From: CATQHP01 sp965205595
GTDB taxonomy: Bacteria; Acidobacteriota; Terriglobia; Bryobacterales; UBA6623
NCBI GenBank assembly: GCA_965205595.1
Contig: CBDBHI010000006.1
Location: 62,001 to 126,000, forward strand
DNA: 64,000 nt
Direction: 5' to 3'
This document shows positions 25,637 through 33,718 of the stretch, in pieces. The notes under the pieces are model-generated. The model was given only the letters and a program-made list of their open reading frames with translations, made no database searches and was not told the origin of the DNA. Position numbers and translations under genes: made by a program. How positions within the stretch are numbered: the first letter of the stretch is position 1; the number at the start of each line of letters is the position of its first letter.

Positions 25637-25970
25637 AGTATCTCGCGTTGAGCTCGGCTAGAGGTTCGCGTAACTTCGCCAATTCTTCTTCCACGCCGTG
25701 AATTTCGAATCGCAACAGTTCCGAAATCGATAGCGCCTCGTTAATAAGCGCGCCAACGTTTTCGATGTGAGCCAACGCCGCGTCGGCGTCGTCGTAACAC
25801 TCGCGACAATGCACTTCGTCACCGTTGAAGCTGAAACCGTAATACTGACAACCGGGCTCAGCGCTTGCCTTCGAGACGAACTCCTCTAGATAAGCACGGA
25901 ACTTTTCCATGTTCTCGTCGGGCACCTTGAAATATGGGTGGATAGAAACGCGGCGGTCTTCGGTAGCCAT
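25608..25970 (-). CDS. Antibiotic-biosynthesis-monooxygenase-like (ABM) small protein
   Basis: A 120-residue protein with the pattern of the ABM dimeric alpha+beta barrel: HPYFKVPDENMEKFRAYLEE, then SAEPGCQYYGFSFNGDEVHC and ECYDDADAALAHIENVG. Such proteins include quinol monooxygenases and heme-degrading or stress proteins; the role here is unknown. It is cytoplasmic. The tail overlaps the convergent BatD-like gene by 29 nt. It is divergently transcribed from the DUF4864-like gene at 26014. Confidence 0.7.
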   Translation of the reverse strand: MATEDRRVSIHPYFKVPDENMEKFRAYLEEFVSKASAEPGCQYYGFSFNGDEVHCRECYDDADAALAHIENVGALINEALSISELLRFEIHGVEEELAKLREPLAELNARYFTLEYGFQR

Positions 25971-26013
25971 CGAATAATTGTACAGAGTTTGTGCGTGTTG
26001 TTCCGCGCGAACT

Positions 26014-26520
26014 ATGATGGTGGCGGTGTCGGCTCGGAACCTTTCGTGGCTCGTTTGCGTTTGGGCGTTTGTTCTGTTTGCGGCGGAACATCCGACGAAG
26101 CCGAGCGCGCTGCTTACCCCCGCTGAAGTCGTTGCCGCTCAACTGGACGCTCTCAAGGGGAACTATTCATCTAGCCAAGATCAAGGTATCCGGATTACGT
26201 TCGGGTTCGCCTCGCCGCAGAACCAAAGCGCTACCGGACCAGTTGAGAGCTTTATCAAACTGGTTAAGAATCCGGTGTACTCGGCCCTTCTAAATCACCG
26301 CGTTGCCAGATTCAGCGAGATGATGGTGGTCGCGGATTCGGCTCGACAGCAGGTCACGTTGACGGACGGCGACGGAATGCCGGCGACATTCGTATTTATT
26401 CTGTCGCGGCAGGTTGGGCCGCCCTGCGATGGATGCTGGATGACCGATGCCGTGATTCGTTCTGAAAATCATGTGCCCGCGCCACGGATCGCTTTGTTGG
26501 GCGCTGGGGATGACGGCTAG
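26014..26520 (+). CDS. DUF4864-like exported or membrane-anchored protein
   Basis: A 168-residue protein with an N-terminal hydrophobic segment (LVCVWAFVLFAAE) that may be a signal peptide or an anchor. The body resembles DUF4864, an NTF2-like family: TPAEVVAAQLDALKGN, DQGIRITFGFASPQNQSATG and VESFIKLVKNPVYSALLNHR. The function is unknown. The open frame extends to 25978, but the ATG at 26014 gives a proper signal-like start; the ATG at 26017 is equally possible. Confidence 0.7.
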   Translation: MMVAVSARNLSWLVCVWAFVLFAAEHPTKPSALLTPAEVVAAQLDALKGNYSSSQDQGIRITFGFASPQNQSATGPVESFIKLVKNPVYSALLNHRVARFSEMMVVADSARQQVTLTDGDGMPATFVFILSRQVGPPCDGCWMTDAVIRSENHVPAPRIALLGAGDDG

Positions 26521-26571
26521 CGCGAACTTCCGACTACACCCCTGTTTTTTGTTCGGGGCGAACTTGTGCAA

Positions 26572-27054
26572 CTACTCTTCTGACTGCTCGAAGTTGGCAA
26601 ACATGTACTCCGCGTAGGGGCCGTTTAGGAAGCCCAAGAAGACCTCGCTTACCAGTTTGACCGCCGATCGACAGGCGTATTCAATGTCGCCGTTGGTGGG
26701 CGATACCGTGATCGTCACGTAGCCTTTTCGGTTGCTGCACTTCGCCGAGGCGCGCTCGGGATCGATGCGCCTATGCTCGGGGATTTCTGGTTTTTGGCGC
26801 GACTGGACGAAGGTCTTGAGGTCGCGGTAAATCTGCGAATCGGGCGCTGCGTTTGGCAATAGCCGCCGGAGCGCCAGCGATCCGTTCTCTGGATCGAACA
26901 GCAATTCGATGTGACGATTCGGCGGGTACTCGAAGCAGAATTTCCGTTTGCCTCCTCGAGCGTTTACCGCGCTGAACGAGCGAAATACTCCCCGATCGGC
27001 GTAGCGTTGTAGAGATTGCTCGACGTCGTCGGCTGTCTGAGTGACAGCGGCCAT
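26572..27054 (-). CDS. Protein of unknown function, coupled to the exported ThDP enzyme
   Basis: A 160-residue protein with no recognised family. It has no signal peptide or membrane span and is predicted cytoplasmic. Visible features are a mixed alpha/beta pattern, KFCFEYPPNRHIELLFDP in the middle and three scattered cysteines. Its ATG overlaps the stop of the upstream thiamine-diphosphate enzyme gene (TAATG), so translation is probably coupled. That tight link makes a shared pathway likely, but no function is assigned. Confidence 0.7.
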   Translation of the reverse strand: MAAVTQTADDVEQSLQRYADRGVFRSFSAVNARGGKRKFCFEYPPNRHIELLFDPENGSLALRRLLPNAAPDSQIYRDLKTFVQSRQKPEIPEHRRIDPERASAKCSNRKGYVTITVSPTNGDIEYACRSAVKLVSEVFLGFLNGPYAEYMFANFEQSEE

Positions 27055-28979
27055 TAGTGGTAGTAGCCCATGCAGCCCGGCTCAACTTTTTGCAGAAAGC
27101 CGGGTGGATAATCCTGCGAACTCCAGAACTCCTTAATTGCTTGGCAGTTGATCACCGTCGACAAGCCTTGTGAGGCCGCGGCTGCGTAGCTCCTCTCGAG
27201 AGCCGGCCGGAACTCGGCGGCGGCGGTGACATATTCGCCCCGTGCACCGAGACCTTCGCCGACCTTGTCGTAGCGCAAATTCTCTTGGAAGACGTACATG
27301 TGTTGCGTCCGGGCGTTGTTGCCGCGGCCGCCGCTTTGGCCATTTCGCCAGACGCCCCAGGCGTTGTTGTTATAGACGATTACGACGGAGGGGATGCGGT
27401 ACTTCGAAAGCGTTTCCATTTCCATTGCGGAGTAGGCAAATCCCGCGTCGCCGGTAATCGACACGACCGGCGAACCCTTATACGGTTTGTGGGGGCCGAC
27501 GCCTTGCTGCACCGCGGCGCCCGCGCCAACCGTGTAGCCGATGTCCGGGCCGATGGCACCGTATTGATAGGCGCCATTGAGCACCTGCCCCGGCCGTACT
27601 GCCTTAAAGGCACGTCTGGTGTAACGAGCGATCCCGTAGCCGCCGGAAACGACCGTCGTTTGTTTTGGGTCAAGTTTCGAGTTGTACAAAAAATCGCCCA
27701 GCTCGCGAGCGATCACGGCTGGGTGAACCGCGCCTGCGCTAGCGCTGTGCTTCAGCCCTAGTTCGTAGTACTCGTCGTTCTGATCTTCGAAGGCCTTACG
27801 CGCGGCTGCGATTTCGTCGCGCCAGGCGGGTCGTTTCGCTTTCTTGACTGTGTCGGCGAGTGCTTCAAGCGCGGCCTTCTCGCAACTCACGATGCCGAGG
27901 TCGATCGGGAGATTGCGTCCGATGTCGGACGGGTCAGGGTCGATGCGAATGTACTTGGCGTCAGAGTCGAACGAGTACTCGCCGACGGTCGGCATCACAT
28001 ATTGGCCAATCAGGATTACAAGATCGGCGCTAAGCAGCGCGTCCGGAGCAAGGTTCACCGACAACGGGTGGTCGTCGCCGAAATGACCACGGCTTGGCCC
28101 CGATTCGACGACCGCGATATCGGCCTTCTCCGCAACCGTCTTCAGCTCGTCCCATGCCTTGCTGTAGAACACGCCGGTGCTGGCGACGATGATAGGCCGT
28201 TGGGCCTTGGCGATCATGTCAGCAGCTTTCTCAATGTCTTTTTTTGACGGATGAGGCTTGGCGTCGGTGCGGTACTTGGTGTGGTCGTGGTAGTAGGCCA
28301 AGTCGTCAGGTGACTCGAAAACCGCGCGTGCGACTTCGCCTGGGAAGTCGAGGTGCACGGGTCGCGGAACGCCGGTTTTGAGTTGCCGGAATGCGTAGGC
28401 AGCGTACTCATGAATGCGTCGCGGGTCGATCAGACGTTTGCCATATTTCTTGAGACCCACCGTTGTGGGCTGCTGGTAGCCCCGCTGGATCGCCTGCTCA
28501 GTGTCGTCGAGGCCGATAGTCATGTTGCTGGCCAGCAGCAGTAGCGGCGAACGTGCCGAGTTCGCGGCGGCCACGTTCATGATCATGTTCGTGAAGCCGG
28601 GGCCTTCGGTGCCCGAGGCGGCCGCGACTTCGCCTGTGACGCGCGAAAAGCCATCGGCCGCCGAGCACATCATGCCCTCGGTGCGGCCACCGTAGCTAGG
28701 GATGCCTTCTGAAGCGATGGCATTGATTACGGTGTAGTTCCCGGGTGCGCAAAATAGCGCGGCAAGGCCTTCCGCTTTGCAGGCCTTCGCAAATACCTGC
28801 GCGCCCGTCATCGGGAAATCGGCTGGGCGAGGCTCTTCCGCCAGCGATGCCGGGACTTCTTTGGGTACCAGGATCTTGCGGTCGCTCTCTGTCGCCGCCA
28901 GGGCCGCGCTAGGAATGGTGGCAGCCGATGCGGCACCGACCAATAGGTTGCGTCGTGAAACTCGGGGTGATTTTGCCAT
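27054..28979 (-). CDS. Tat-exported thiamine-diphosphate-dependent enzyme (acetolactate-synthase fold)
   Basis: A 641-residue enzyme of the three-domain ThDP family (acetolactate synthase, pyruvate oxidase, benzoylformate decarboxylase type). It begins with a twin-arginine signal, SRRNLLVGAASAATIPSAA, cut after an ALA motif. The Pyr domain has LFCAPGNYTVINAI and the catalytic glutamate in GGRTEGMMCSAADGFSRV. The central domain follows (about 255-400). The PP domain has the cofactor motif GDAGFAYSAMEMETLSKY closing with VIVYNNNAWG, so cofactor binding looks intact. Tat transport fits a protein exported folded with its cofactor. The c-type cytochrome gene lies 9 nt upstream, suggesting electron transfer from a 2-oxoacid or similar substrate (inference). 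The substrate is unknown. Confidence 0.85.
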   Translation of the reverse strand: MAKSPRVSRRNLLVGAASAATIPSAALAATESDRKILVPKEVPASLAEEPRPADFPMTGAQVFAKACKAEGLAALFCAPGNYTVINAIASEGIPSYGGRTEGMMCSAADGFSRVTGEVAAASGTEGPGFTNMIMNVAAANSARSPLLLLASNMTIGLDDTEQAIQRGYQQPTTVGLKKYGKRLIDPRRIHEYAAYAFRQLKTGVPRPVHLDFPGEVARAVFESPDDLAYYHDHTKYRTDAKPHPSKKDIEKAADMIAKAQRPIIVASTGVFYSKAWDELKTVAEKADIAVVESGPSRGHFGDDHPLSVNLAPDALLSADLVILIGQYVMPTVGEYSFDSDAKYIRIDPDPSDIGRNLPIDLGIVSCEKAALEALADTVKKAKRPAWRDEIAAARKAFEDQNDEYYELGLKHSASAGAVHPAVIARELGDFLYNSKLDPKQTTVVSGGYGIARYTRRAFKAVRPGQVLNGAYQYGAIGPDIGYTVGAGAAVQQGVGPHKPYKGSPVVSITGDAGFAYSAMEMETLSKYRIPSVVIVYNNNAWGVWRNGQSGGRGNNARTQHMYVFQENLRYDKVGEGLGARGEYVTAAAEFRPALERSYAAAASQGLSTVINCQAIKEFWSSQDYPPGFLQKVEPGCMGYYH

Positions 28980-28988
28980 GATAATTTC

Positions 28989-29384
28989 TCACTCGCTGGG
29001 TTGGCCGCGATATTTCTCGGGGCCGATGCTTCTTACAAAATGAACGACCTGCCAGATCTCTTGGTCGTCTAGTTTCGATTTGAATGGGGGCATGTCGTGG
29101 CCAAAGCCTTCTTTGATCGACAGGAATAGACGCTCGTCGGACGTCCCATTGCGCCACTCGTCGGGTCTACGTAAATTGGGAGCGTCAAAGTCCGGATTGG
29201 CTTGTGCGCGACCGTCCTGACCATGGCAGTATTGGCACAGCCGAAGGTAAGCCTTGCGGCCCGTGCGAGCGGATTCGGCGGAGTATTTTATGCTGCTTTT
29301 CTGACCAACTTCTTGAGCGCCGGCAACTCCCGCCAAGGCTAAGGCAAGCACTAGGATACGGGCCGTTCGCGTCGCGCTAGCCAT
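28989..29384 (-). CDS. Exported c-type cytochrome
   Basis: A 131-residue monoheme class I cytochrome c. The signal peptide (ARILVLALALAGVAGA) is followed by the haem site CQYCH and a likely axial methionine in HDMPPFKSKLDDQEIW. The ending VVHFVRSIGPEKY is typical of cytochromes of this size. The open frame runs further upstream to 29450, but the ATG at 29384 begins a normal signal sequence. It lies 9 nt upstream of the Tat-exported ThDP enzyme, the likely electron donor partner. Confidence 0.87.
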   Translation of the reverse strand: MASATRTARILVLALALAGVAGAQEVGQKSSIKYSAESARTGRKAYLRLCQYCHGQDGRAQANPDFDAPNLRRPDEWRNGTSDERLFLSIKEGFGHDMPPFKSKLDDQEIWQVVHFVRSIGPEKYRGQPSE

Positions 29385-29495
29385 ACGATTTTGAGACGAA
29401 CTCCAGCATCGCCACTCCGTTGTACCACGCACACTACCGGTGGTCTTCAAGATCGTAAATCCTAAAGAGTCCGTAGCCTTTTGGTCCGTTCTCGT

Positions 29496-29564
29496 CTCGA
29501 CGGCAAGACCGCCAAAACCGGTCCGTCAGAAAGACGGTCAGCTTTGAGCAGTCTTGCTGTCGAG
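29496..29564. repeat. Nested inverted repeat upstream of the cytochrome gene
   Basis: Arms ctcgacggcaagac (29496-29509) and gtcttgctgtcgag (29551-29564) pair with one mismatch. Inside, ccgtc agaaa gacgg (29523-29537) forms a second hairpin. It lies about 110-180 nt before the cytochrome start codon. It could be a leader structure, an operator or a mobile repeat; no second copy was found in the window. Confidence 0.5.
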
Positions 29565-29594
29565 GTGTAGCGGGACCGACGAGGATTGCTAGAT

Positions 29595-29661
29595 CTCTGA
29601 GCCCCTGAAAGGGGCGGCGTTTGAATTAGCCCAGGGTGGAACGCAGTGGAACCCTGGGTAC
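29595..29661. repeat. Short double-hairpin repeat, copy A
   Basis: The pattern is gcccctgaaaggggc, then a spacer ttgaattagccc, then agggt...accct. It matches copies at 40911-40964 and 51001-51053. This copy is about 12 nt longer in the loop of the second hairpin. It lies between bacterioferritin and the cytochrome operon. Confidence 0.75.
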
Positions 29662-29754
29662 CGTAGCGATCGAGCCACCTTCGCCTCCTGTCTTGCGGCT
29701 TTCAGCCGGTAGTCGTTTAGACCGCTTCGTCGCGGGTCGGGTGGCTACCCCAAT

Positions 29755-30246
29755 CTAGCCGGCGGCGCCGGCGTTCGCGATCACCAGTTGTTGCGAAAGA
29801 TAGATTCCCAGGCCCATGTCGTCAATCATCTGAAGCTGCGCTTCAAGCCAGTCAACGTGCTCTTCCTCGTCTTTGAGGACGATTTCGAATAAATCGCGCG
29901 AGCCGTTATCGCCGGCTTCAACAGAGTCTGTAATCGCGTTGTTGAGAATAACGACGGCTTCGTGCTCGACGGCGAGATCGTTGGTCAATTGCTCTTTTAC
30001 GTTCTGCCCAACGCGCAGCGGCCGAAGCTCTCCCATGGCGGGCACGCCATCGAGGAACAAAATTCGTTCGATCAGGACTTCCGCGTGACGCATCTCGCCA
30101 ATCGCCTGTTGCTTGATAAAGGCGCCTAGACCCGTGTAGCCCCAGTTGTCACACATCTCGGCGTGAACGATGTACTGGTGGATGGCTGTGAACTCGCCCT
30201 TAAGGACTTCATTGAGGTGCTCGATGACTTTGGCGTTGCCTTGCAT
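29755..30246 (-). CDS. bfr: Bacterioferritin
   Basis: A 163-residue ferritin-like four-helix protein storing iron in a 24-mer. The diiron site ligands appear in LKGEFTAIHQY, GEMRHAEVLIERI and DEEEHVDWLE. The haem-ligand methionine of bacterioferritins is present in GEMRHAE, which separates it from non-haem ferritins. The length is normal. It is divergent from the sulfatase gene, with about 60 nt between the starts. No ferredoxin (bfd) gene is adjacent. Confidence 0.94.
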   Translation of the reverse strand: MQGNAKVIEHLNEVLKGEFTAIHQYIVHAEMCDNWGYTGLGAFIKQQAIGEMRHAEVLIERILFLDGVPAMGELRPLRVGQNVKEQLTNDLAVEHEAVVILNNAITDSVEAGDNGSRDLFEIVLKDEEEHVDWLEAQLQMIDDMGLGIYLSQQLVIANAGAAG

Positions 30247-30306
30247 AACTCAATTGTAGCGACCACGGCGCACAGTCGTTTCTGTCGGCTATGCTGGTTT
30301 TCTCTG

Positions 30307-31686
30307 ATGATGCGGTTCATTCTTCTTCTTTCCGCCTTCGTATCGACGTCGCTTGGCGCCGGTCCGAACATAGTTTTCGTTTTCATTGACGACATGGGCT
30401 ACGGCGATCTGAGTAGCTACGGCAATCGAGACATCAAGACAGCTAACATCGACCGGCTCGCGGCCGAAGGCCTCAAGTTCGAACAGTTTTACGTAGGCTC
30501 CCCGATTTGCTCGCCATCGCGCGTTGCGATTACGACGGGCCAATATCCGGCGCGTCACTTAATCAATTCGTATCTCAATAGCCGTGAACGAAACCGCGCG
30601 CGCGGCATGAGCGATTTTCTCGATCCGGCGGTGCCGACCGTGGCGAGAACTTTTCAACAAGCGGGCTATGCGACGGCGCATTTCGGAAAGTGGCACATGG
30701 GTGGTGGACGCGACGTCGACAATGCGCCTTTGCCGTCTGCCTACGGTTTCGATGAATCACTCGTATCGTTCGAAGGCTTGGGCGACCGCATCCTTCCGCC
30801 GGGCGGACTTTCTGAACAGAGCAAGAAGCTTGGGCACGGAAACTTTCGTGACGTCGCGAAACACGAGATGACGGGTATCTACGTTGACCGTTCGATCGAC
30901 TTCATCCGCCGCAAAAAAGAACAGAACTTTTACTTGCACCTCTGGCTGAACGACGTGCACGACCGGCTGGCGCCCAAGGCTGAACTGCTGCCGAAGTTCG
31001 AGAAATTTGCATCGAACCCCTACGTGCAGCAGTACTACGCCGTGATCGACGAGATGGACCGCGAGTTGGGTCGGCTTTTCGACGAGGTCGATAGCCTGGG
31101 CCTGGCGGAGGAAACCTTGATCGTAGTGGCAAGCGACAACGGACCGACCGCCTGGAAGCGCTATTACGACGAAGGCCACGACCCGCCCGGAAAGACGGCG
31201 GGGCTTCGCGGCCGCAAGTGGAGCCTCTACGAGGGCGGCATTCGTGAGCCTCTGATCGTTCGCTGGAAAGGCACAATACCCGCCGGCCGCATCAACAAAA
31301 AGACGGTCGTCGGAGCCGTTGATTTGTTCCCCACTTTTTGCCAAATCGCGGCCATCGCGGCGCCGGCCATCGCGTTTGATGGCGTTGATATGAGCACGGC
31401 GTTTCGCGGCAAGCAACCTCTGCGGCGTAGTCCGCTAATTTGGGAATACGGTCGGCAACCCAGCTATCTGCGGCCCGGCAACCCATCCGACGTGAGCCCC
31501 AATTTGGCCATCCGGGACGGCCGCTGGAAGCTACTCATGAACGCGGATGAATCCAGCCTCGAGCTTTACGATTTCAAACACTCATTTGATGAGACGAGAA
31601 ACGTTGCCGACACGAACCCGAAAGTTGCGGGTCGCCTATCGGCTGCTCTAAGCTACTGGTGGAAGTCGCTGCCACAACTCGACTAA
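30307..31686 (+). CDS. Exported type I sulfatase
   Basis: A 459-residue arylsulfatase-family enzyme (alkaline phosphatase superfamily). A signal peptide (FILLLSAFVSTSLG) is followed by the metal motif NIVFVFIDDMGYGDLS. The formylglycine motif is ICSPSRVAITTG with the Cys of CxPxR, so it needs a formylglycine-generating enzyme for activity. Also present are FGKWHMGG and VVASDNGPT, further ligand regions. It probably removes sulfate from polysaccharides in the periplasm. The open frame extends upstream to 30163 across the bacterioferritin gene, but the ATG at 30307 or 30310 begins the signal sequence. The dipeptidase gene follows after 15 nt. Confidence 0.92.
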   Translation: MMRFILLLSAFVSTSLGAGPNIVFVFIDDMGYGDLSSYGNRDIKTANIDRLAAEGLKFEQFYVGSPICSPSRVAITTGQYPARHLINSYLNSRERNRARGMSDFLDPAVPTVARTFQQAGYATAHFGKWHMGGGRDVDNAPLPSAYGFDESLVSFEGLGDRILPPGGLSEQSKKLGHGNFRDVAKHEMTGIYVDRSIDFIRRKKEQNFYLHLWLNDVHDRLAPKAELLPKFEKFASNPYVQQYYAVIDEMDRELGRLFDEVDSLGLAEETLIVVASDNGPTAWKRYYDEGHDPPGKTAGLRGRKWSLYEGGIREPLIVRWKGTIPAGRINKKTVVGAVDLFPTFCQIAAIAAPAIAFDGVDMSTAFRGKQPLRRSPLIWEYGRQPSYLRPGNPSDVSPNLAIRDGRWKLLMNADESSLELYDFKHSFDETRNVADTNPKVAGRLSAALSYWWKSLPQLD

Positions 31687-31701
31687 GGATTCAGATCAAC
31701 T

Positions 31702-32805
31702 ATGCGACCCCTAATCGACGCCCATCTCGATCTTGCTTGGAATGCGCTTTCGTTCGACCGCGATCAACTGCTCTCGATCGACGAGCTACGCCGGCGCGAG
31801 ATCGCTATGACCGGAAAGTCGCGTGGCAACTGCACGGTAAGCCTGCCCGAGATGAAACGTGCCGGGATTCGGGTTTGCCTGGCCACGCTGCTCTGTCGTG
31901 CAATGCCGTCTGGCCTGCCCGAGCTAGACAATAATCTCGGCGAAATCGGCGACCGCAGTCACGGCGAAATCATTCTGCGCGAAGACCTTGACTACGCTAA
32001 CCAGACGATCGCGTGTGCGGCCGCGCAGGCGCAACTCGCTTACTACTCCCTGCTCGAGCAACAGGGTCAGATGCGCATGATTCGCACGGCCGCCGACATC
32101 GACCAGCATTGGAAACTCGATGGCGCCCCACTCGGAATCATTCTCAGCATGGAAGGCTGCGATCCGATCATCGAGCCTTCACAGGCCGCTTGGTGGTACG
32201 AGCAAGGCCTTCGAACAGCGTGCCTCGCCCACTACGGCCCAAGTGCATACGCGATGGGCACCGGTGGCGATGGTCCGTTGACGGCCGCGGGGCGCGAATT
32301 GCTCAAAGAATTCGACCGCTTAGGTTTGATCTTAGACCTCGTTCACACTGCCGACACAGCCCTCGATCAAGCGCTAGACATTTACACGCGCCCCGTATTC
32401 ATCAGCCACGGAAACTGCCGAACACTTGTTCCCCATGACCGCCAGATCAGCGACAGGCAGATCCAGGCCGTTGCCGCGCGTGGAGGAATAATCGGCGCCG
32501 TGCTTGATGAATGGATGCTCGTCCCGGACTATCATCGCGACGCCCGCGACCGAGCCCATGCCAGCCTCAAGTCGGTCGCGGATCATATTGACCACGTCTG
32601 CTCGCTCACCGGCAGCTCCCGGCACGCTGCGATTGGCAGCGACCTTGATGGAGGGTTCGGGACCGAGCAAACCCCAGAAGGACTTGAGACGATCGCCGAC
32701 CTGCAAGCCATTGCAGAAATCCTGCAGCGCCGAGGCTACGCCGAAGCCGACATCGACGCCGTGTTCTACGGAAACTGGCTCCGGTTTTTTAAAGACAATC
32801 TCTAG
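31702..32805 (+). CDS. Membrane dipeptidase family (peptidase M19) protein
   Basis: A 367-residue TIM-barrel metallopeptidase of the renal dipeptidase family. The di-zinc ligands are visible: IDAHLDLAW (HxD near residue 8), SMEGCDPI (the bridging Glu), FISHGNCR and GSDLDGGFG. No signal peptide is seen, so it is probably cytoplasmic, hydrolysing dipeptides or related small amides. It lies 15 nt after the sulfatase gene and may share its transcript, although the two have no obvious metabolic link. It ends convergently with tpx. Confidence 0.9.
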   Translation: MRPLIDAHLDLAWNALSFDRDQLLSIDELRRREIAMTGKSRGNCTVSLPEMKRAGIRVCLATLLCRAMPSGLPELDNNLGEIGDRSHGEIILREDLDYANQTIACAAAQAQLAYYSLLEQQGQMRMIRTAADIDQHWKLDGAPLGIILSMEGCDPIIEPSQAAWWYEQGLRTACLAHYGPSAYAMGTGGDGPLTAAGRELLKEFDRLGLILDLVHTADTALDQALDIYTRPVFISHGNCRTLVPHDRQISDRQIQAVAARGGIIGAVLDEWMLVPDYHRDARDRAHASLKSVADHIDHVCSLTGSSRHAAIGSDLDGGFGTEQTPEGLETIADLQAIAEILQRRGYAEADIDAVFYGNWLRFFKDNL

Positions 32806-32835
32806 AGCCGTGGTGTTGGCCCGCCGAATCGATTT

Positions 32836-33336
32836 CTAAGCCGCGCCGCGAGCAGCGGCAAGAGCCGAGTCGTAGTCAGGATGCTCGGTCACTTCGGGCA
32901 CGTACTGGGCGTGAACAATCGTGTTGTGCGCGTTGATCACGAAAATGGCACGCGACTGGATTCGCAGAGCATCAATCATCGTTCCCCAAGCTTCTCCGAA
33001 GTTGCCGTCTTTGTAGTCGGAAAGTGTGGTCACTTTGTCGACATCCGAGGCGCCGCACCAGCGTGCCTGAGCGAATGGCAGATCGCAACTTACGCAGTAG
33101 ATTGAAACACCGGCAAGATTCGCCGCTTCCTTGTTGAACCGTTTGATCTGCATGTCGCAGATGGGTGTATCGAGGGACGGTACGACGTTCACGACGCGAA
33201 CTCCGCTGGTGCCGTCGAGTGTCACGGGCGAGAGATCGTTGGCGGCTAGTGAGAACCCAGGGGCCGCATCGCCTGGCTTTAGTTCGGGTCCAACTAGATC
33301 CAACGGATCGCCCTTGAGCTTTGTTTGTCGCGACAT
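32836..33336 (-). CDS. tpx: Thiol peroxidase Tpx
   Basis: A 166-residue atypical two-cysteine peroxiredoxin that reduces peroxides using thioredoxin. The peroxidatic cysteine is in VPSLDTPICDMQIKRF and the resolving cysteine in DLPFAQARWCGASD, both as in E. coli Tpx. An additional cysteine pair, YCVSCD, precedes the resolving region. The N-terminus (PLDLVGPELKPGDAAPGFSL) is typical. It is a single gene, convergent with the dipeptidase. Confidence 0.94.
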   Translation of the reverse strand: MSRQTKLKGDPLDLVGPELKPGDAAPGFSLAANDLSPVTLDGTSGVRVVNVVPSLDTPICDMQIKRFNKEAANLAGVSIYCVSCDLPFAQARWCGASDVDKVTTLSDYKDGNFGEAWGTMIDALRIQSRAIFVINAHNTIVHAQYVPEVTEHPDYDSALAAARGAA

Positions 33337-33718
33337 GTCTTTACGCCTCTTGTGCAGGATGCTTAGGAAAGAACTTCCAAGCTACCAGCCAAGGCGCGAA
33401 GAGGTCAATCGACCCAAATGCGCCCGCAAGCAGACGCAGCCTCTACATGGATCAACAAAAATTACGCCAAAGTCCGCGCCCGATGCGCGGAGTGAGTTCT
33501 CTGGTGCTCCTCAACCTACCCCGAGGGATCAAGACCGCGGCACCCGCGACGAATATGCGAACGGCCGATTATTCGTGCAAATCAACTACGCCAGTAGCCT
33601 ACGATAATTATTAGTGGACGCATCTCGACGCGGCGAAAATTGTGATACTGCGGCCGCACGCGGCTAGCTATTGCCGCTACCCTGTTTTGCCCCGGCCAGA
33701 CGGAGAATTCTATCGCTC
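33337..33718. other. Intergenic stretch between tpx and htpG
   Basis: About 380 nt containing the divergent promoters of tpx and htpG. No CIRCE-type inverted repeat, repeat copy or RNA gene was recognised. A minus-strand frame near 33345-33445 encodes a hydrophobic, tryptophan-rich stretch (LFAPWLVAWKFF) but has no start codon or ribosome-binding site that can be defended. Confidence 0.45.

Noticed and set aside
33345..33445. Small hydrophobic minus-strand frame upstream of tpx (LFAPWLVAWKFF).
   Set aside because: Open for only about 33 codons after an in-frame stop, without a usable start codon or ribosome-binding site.
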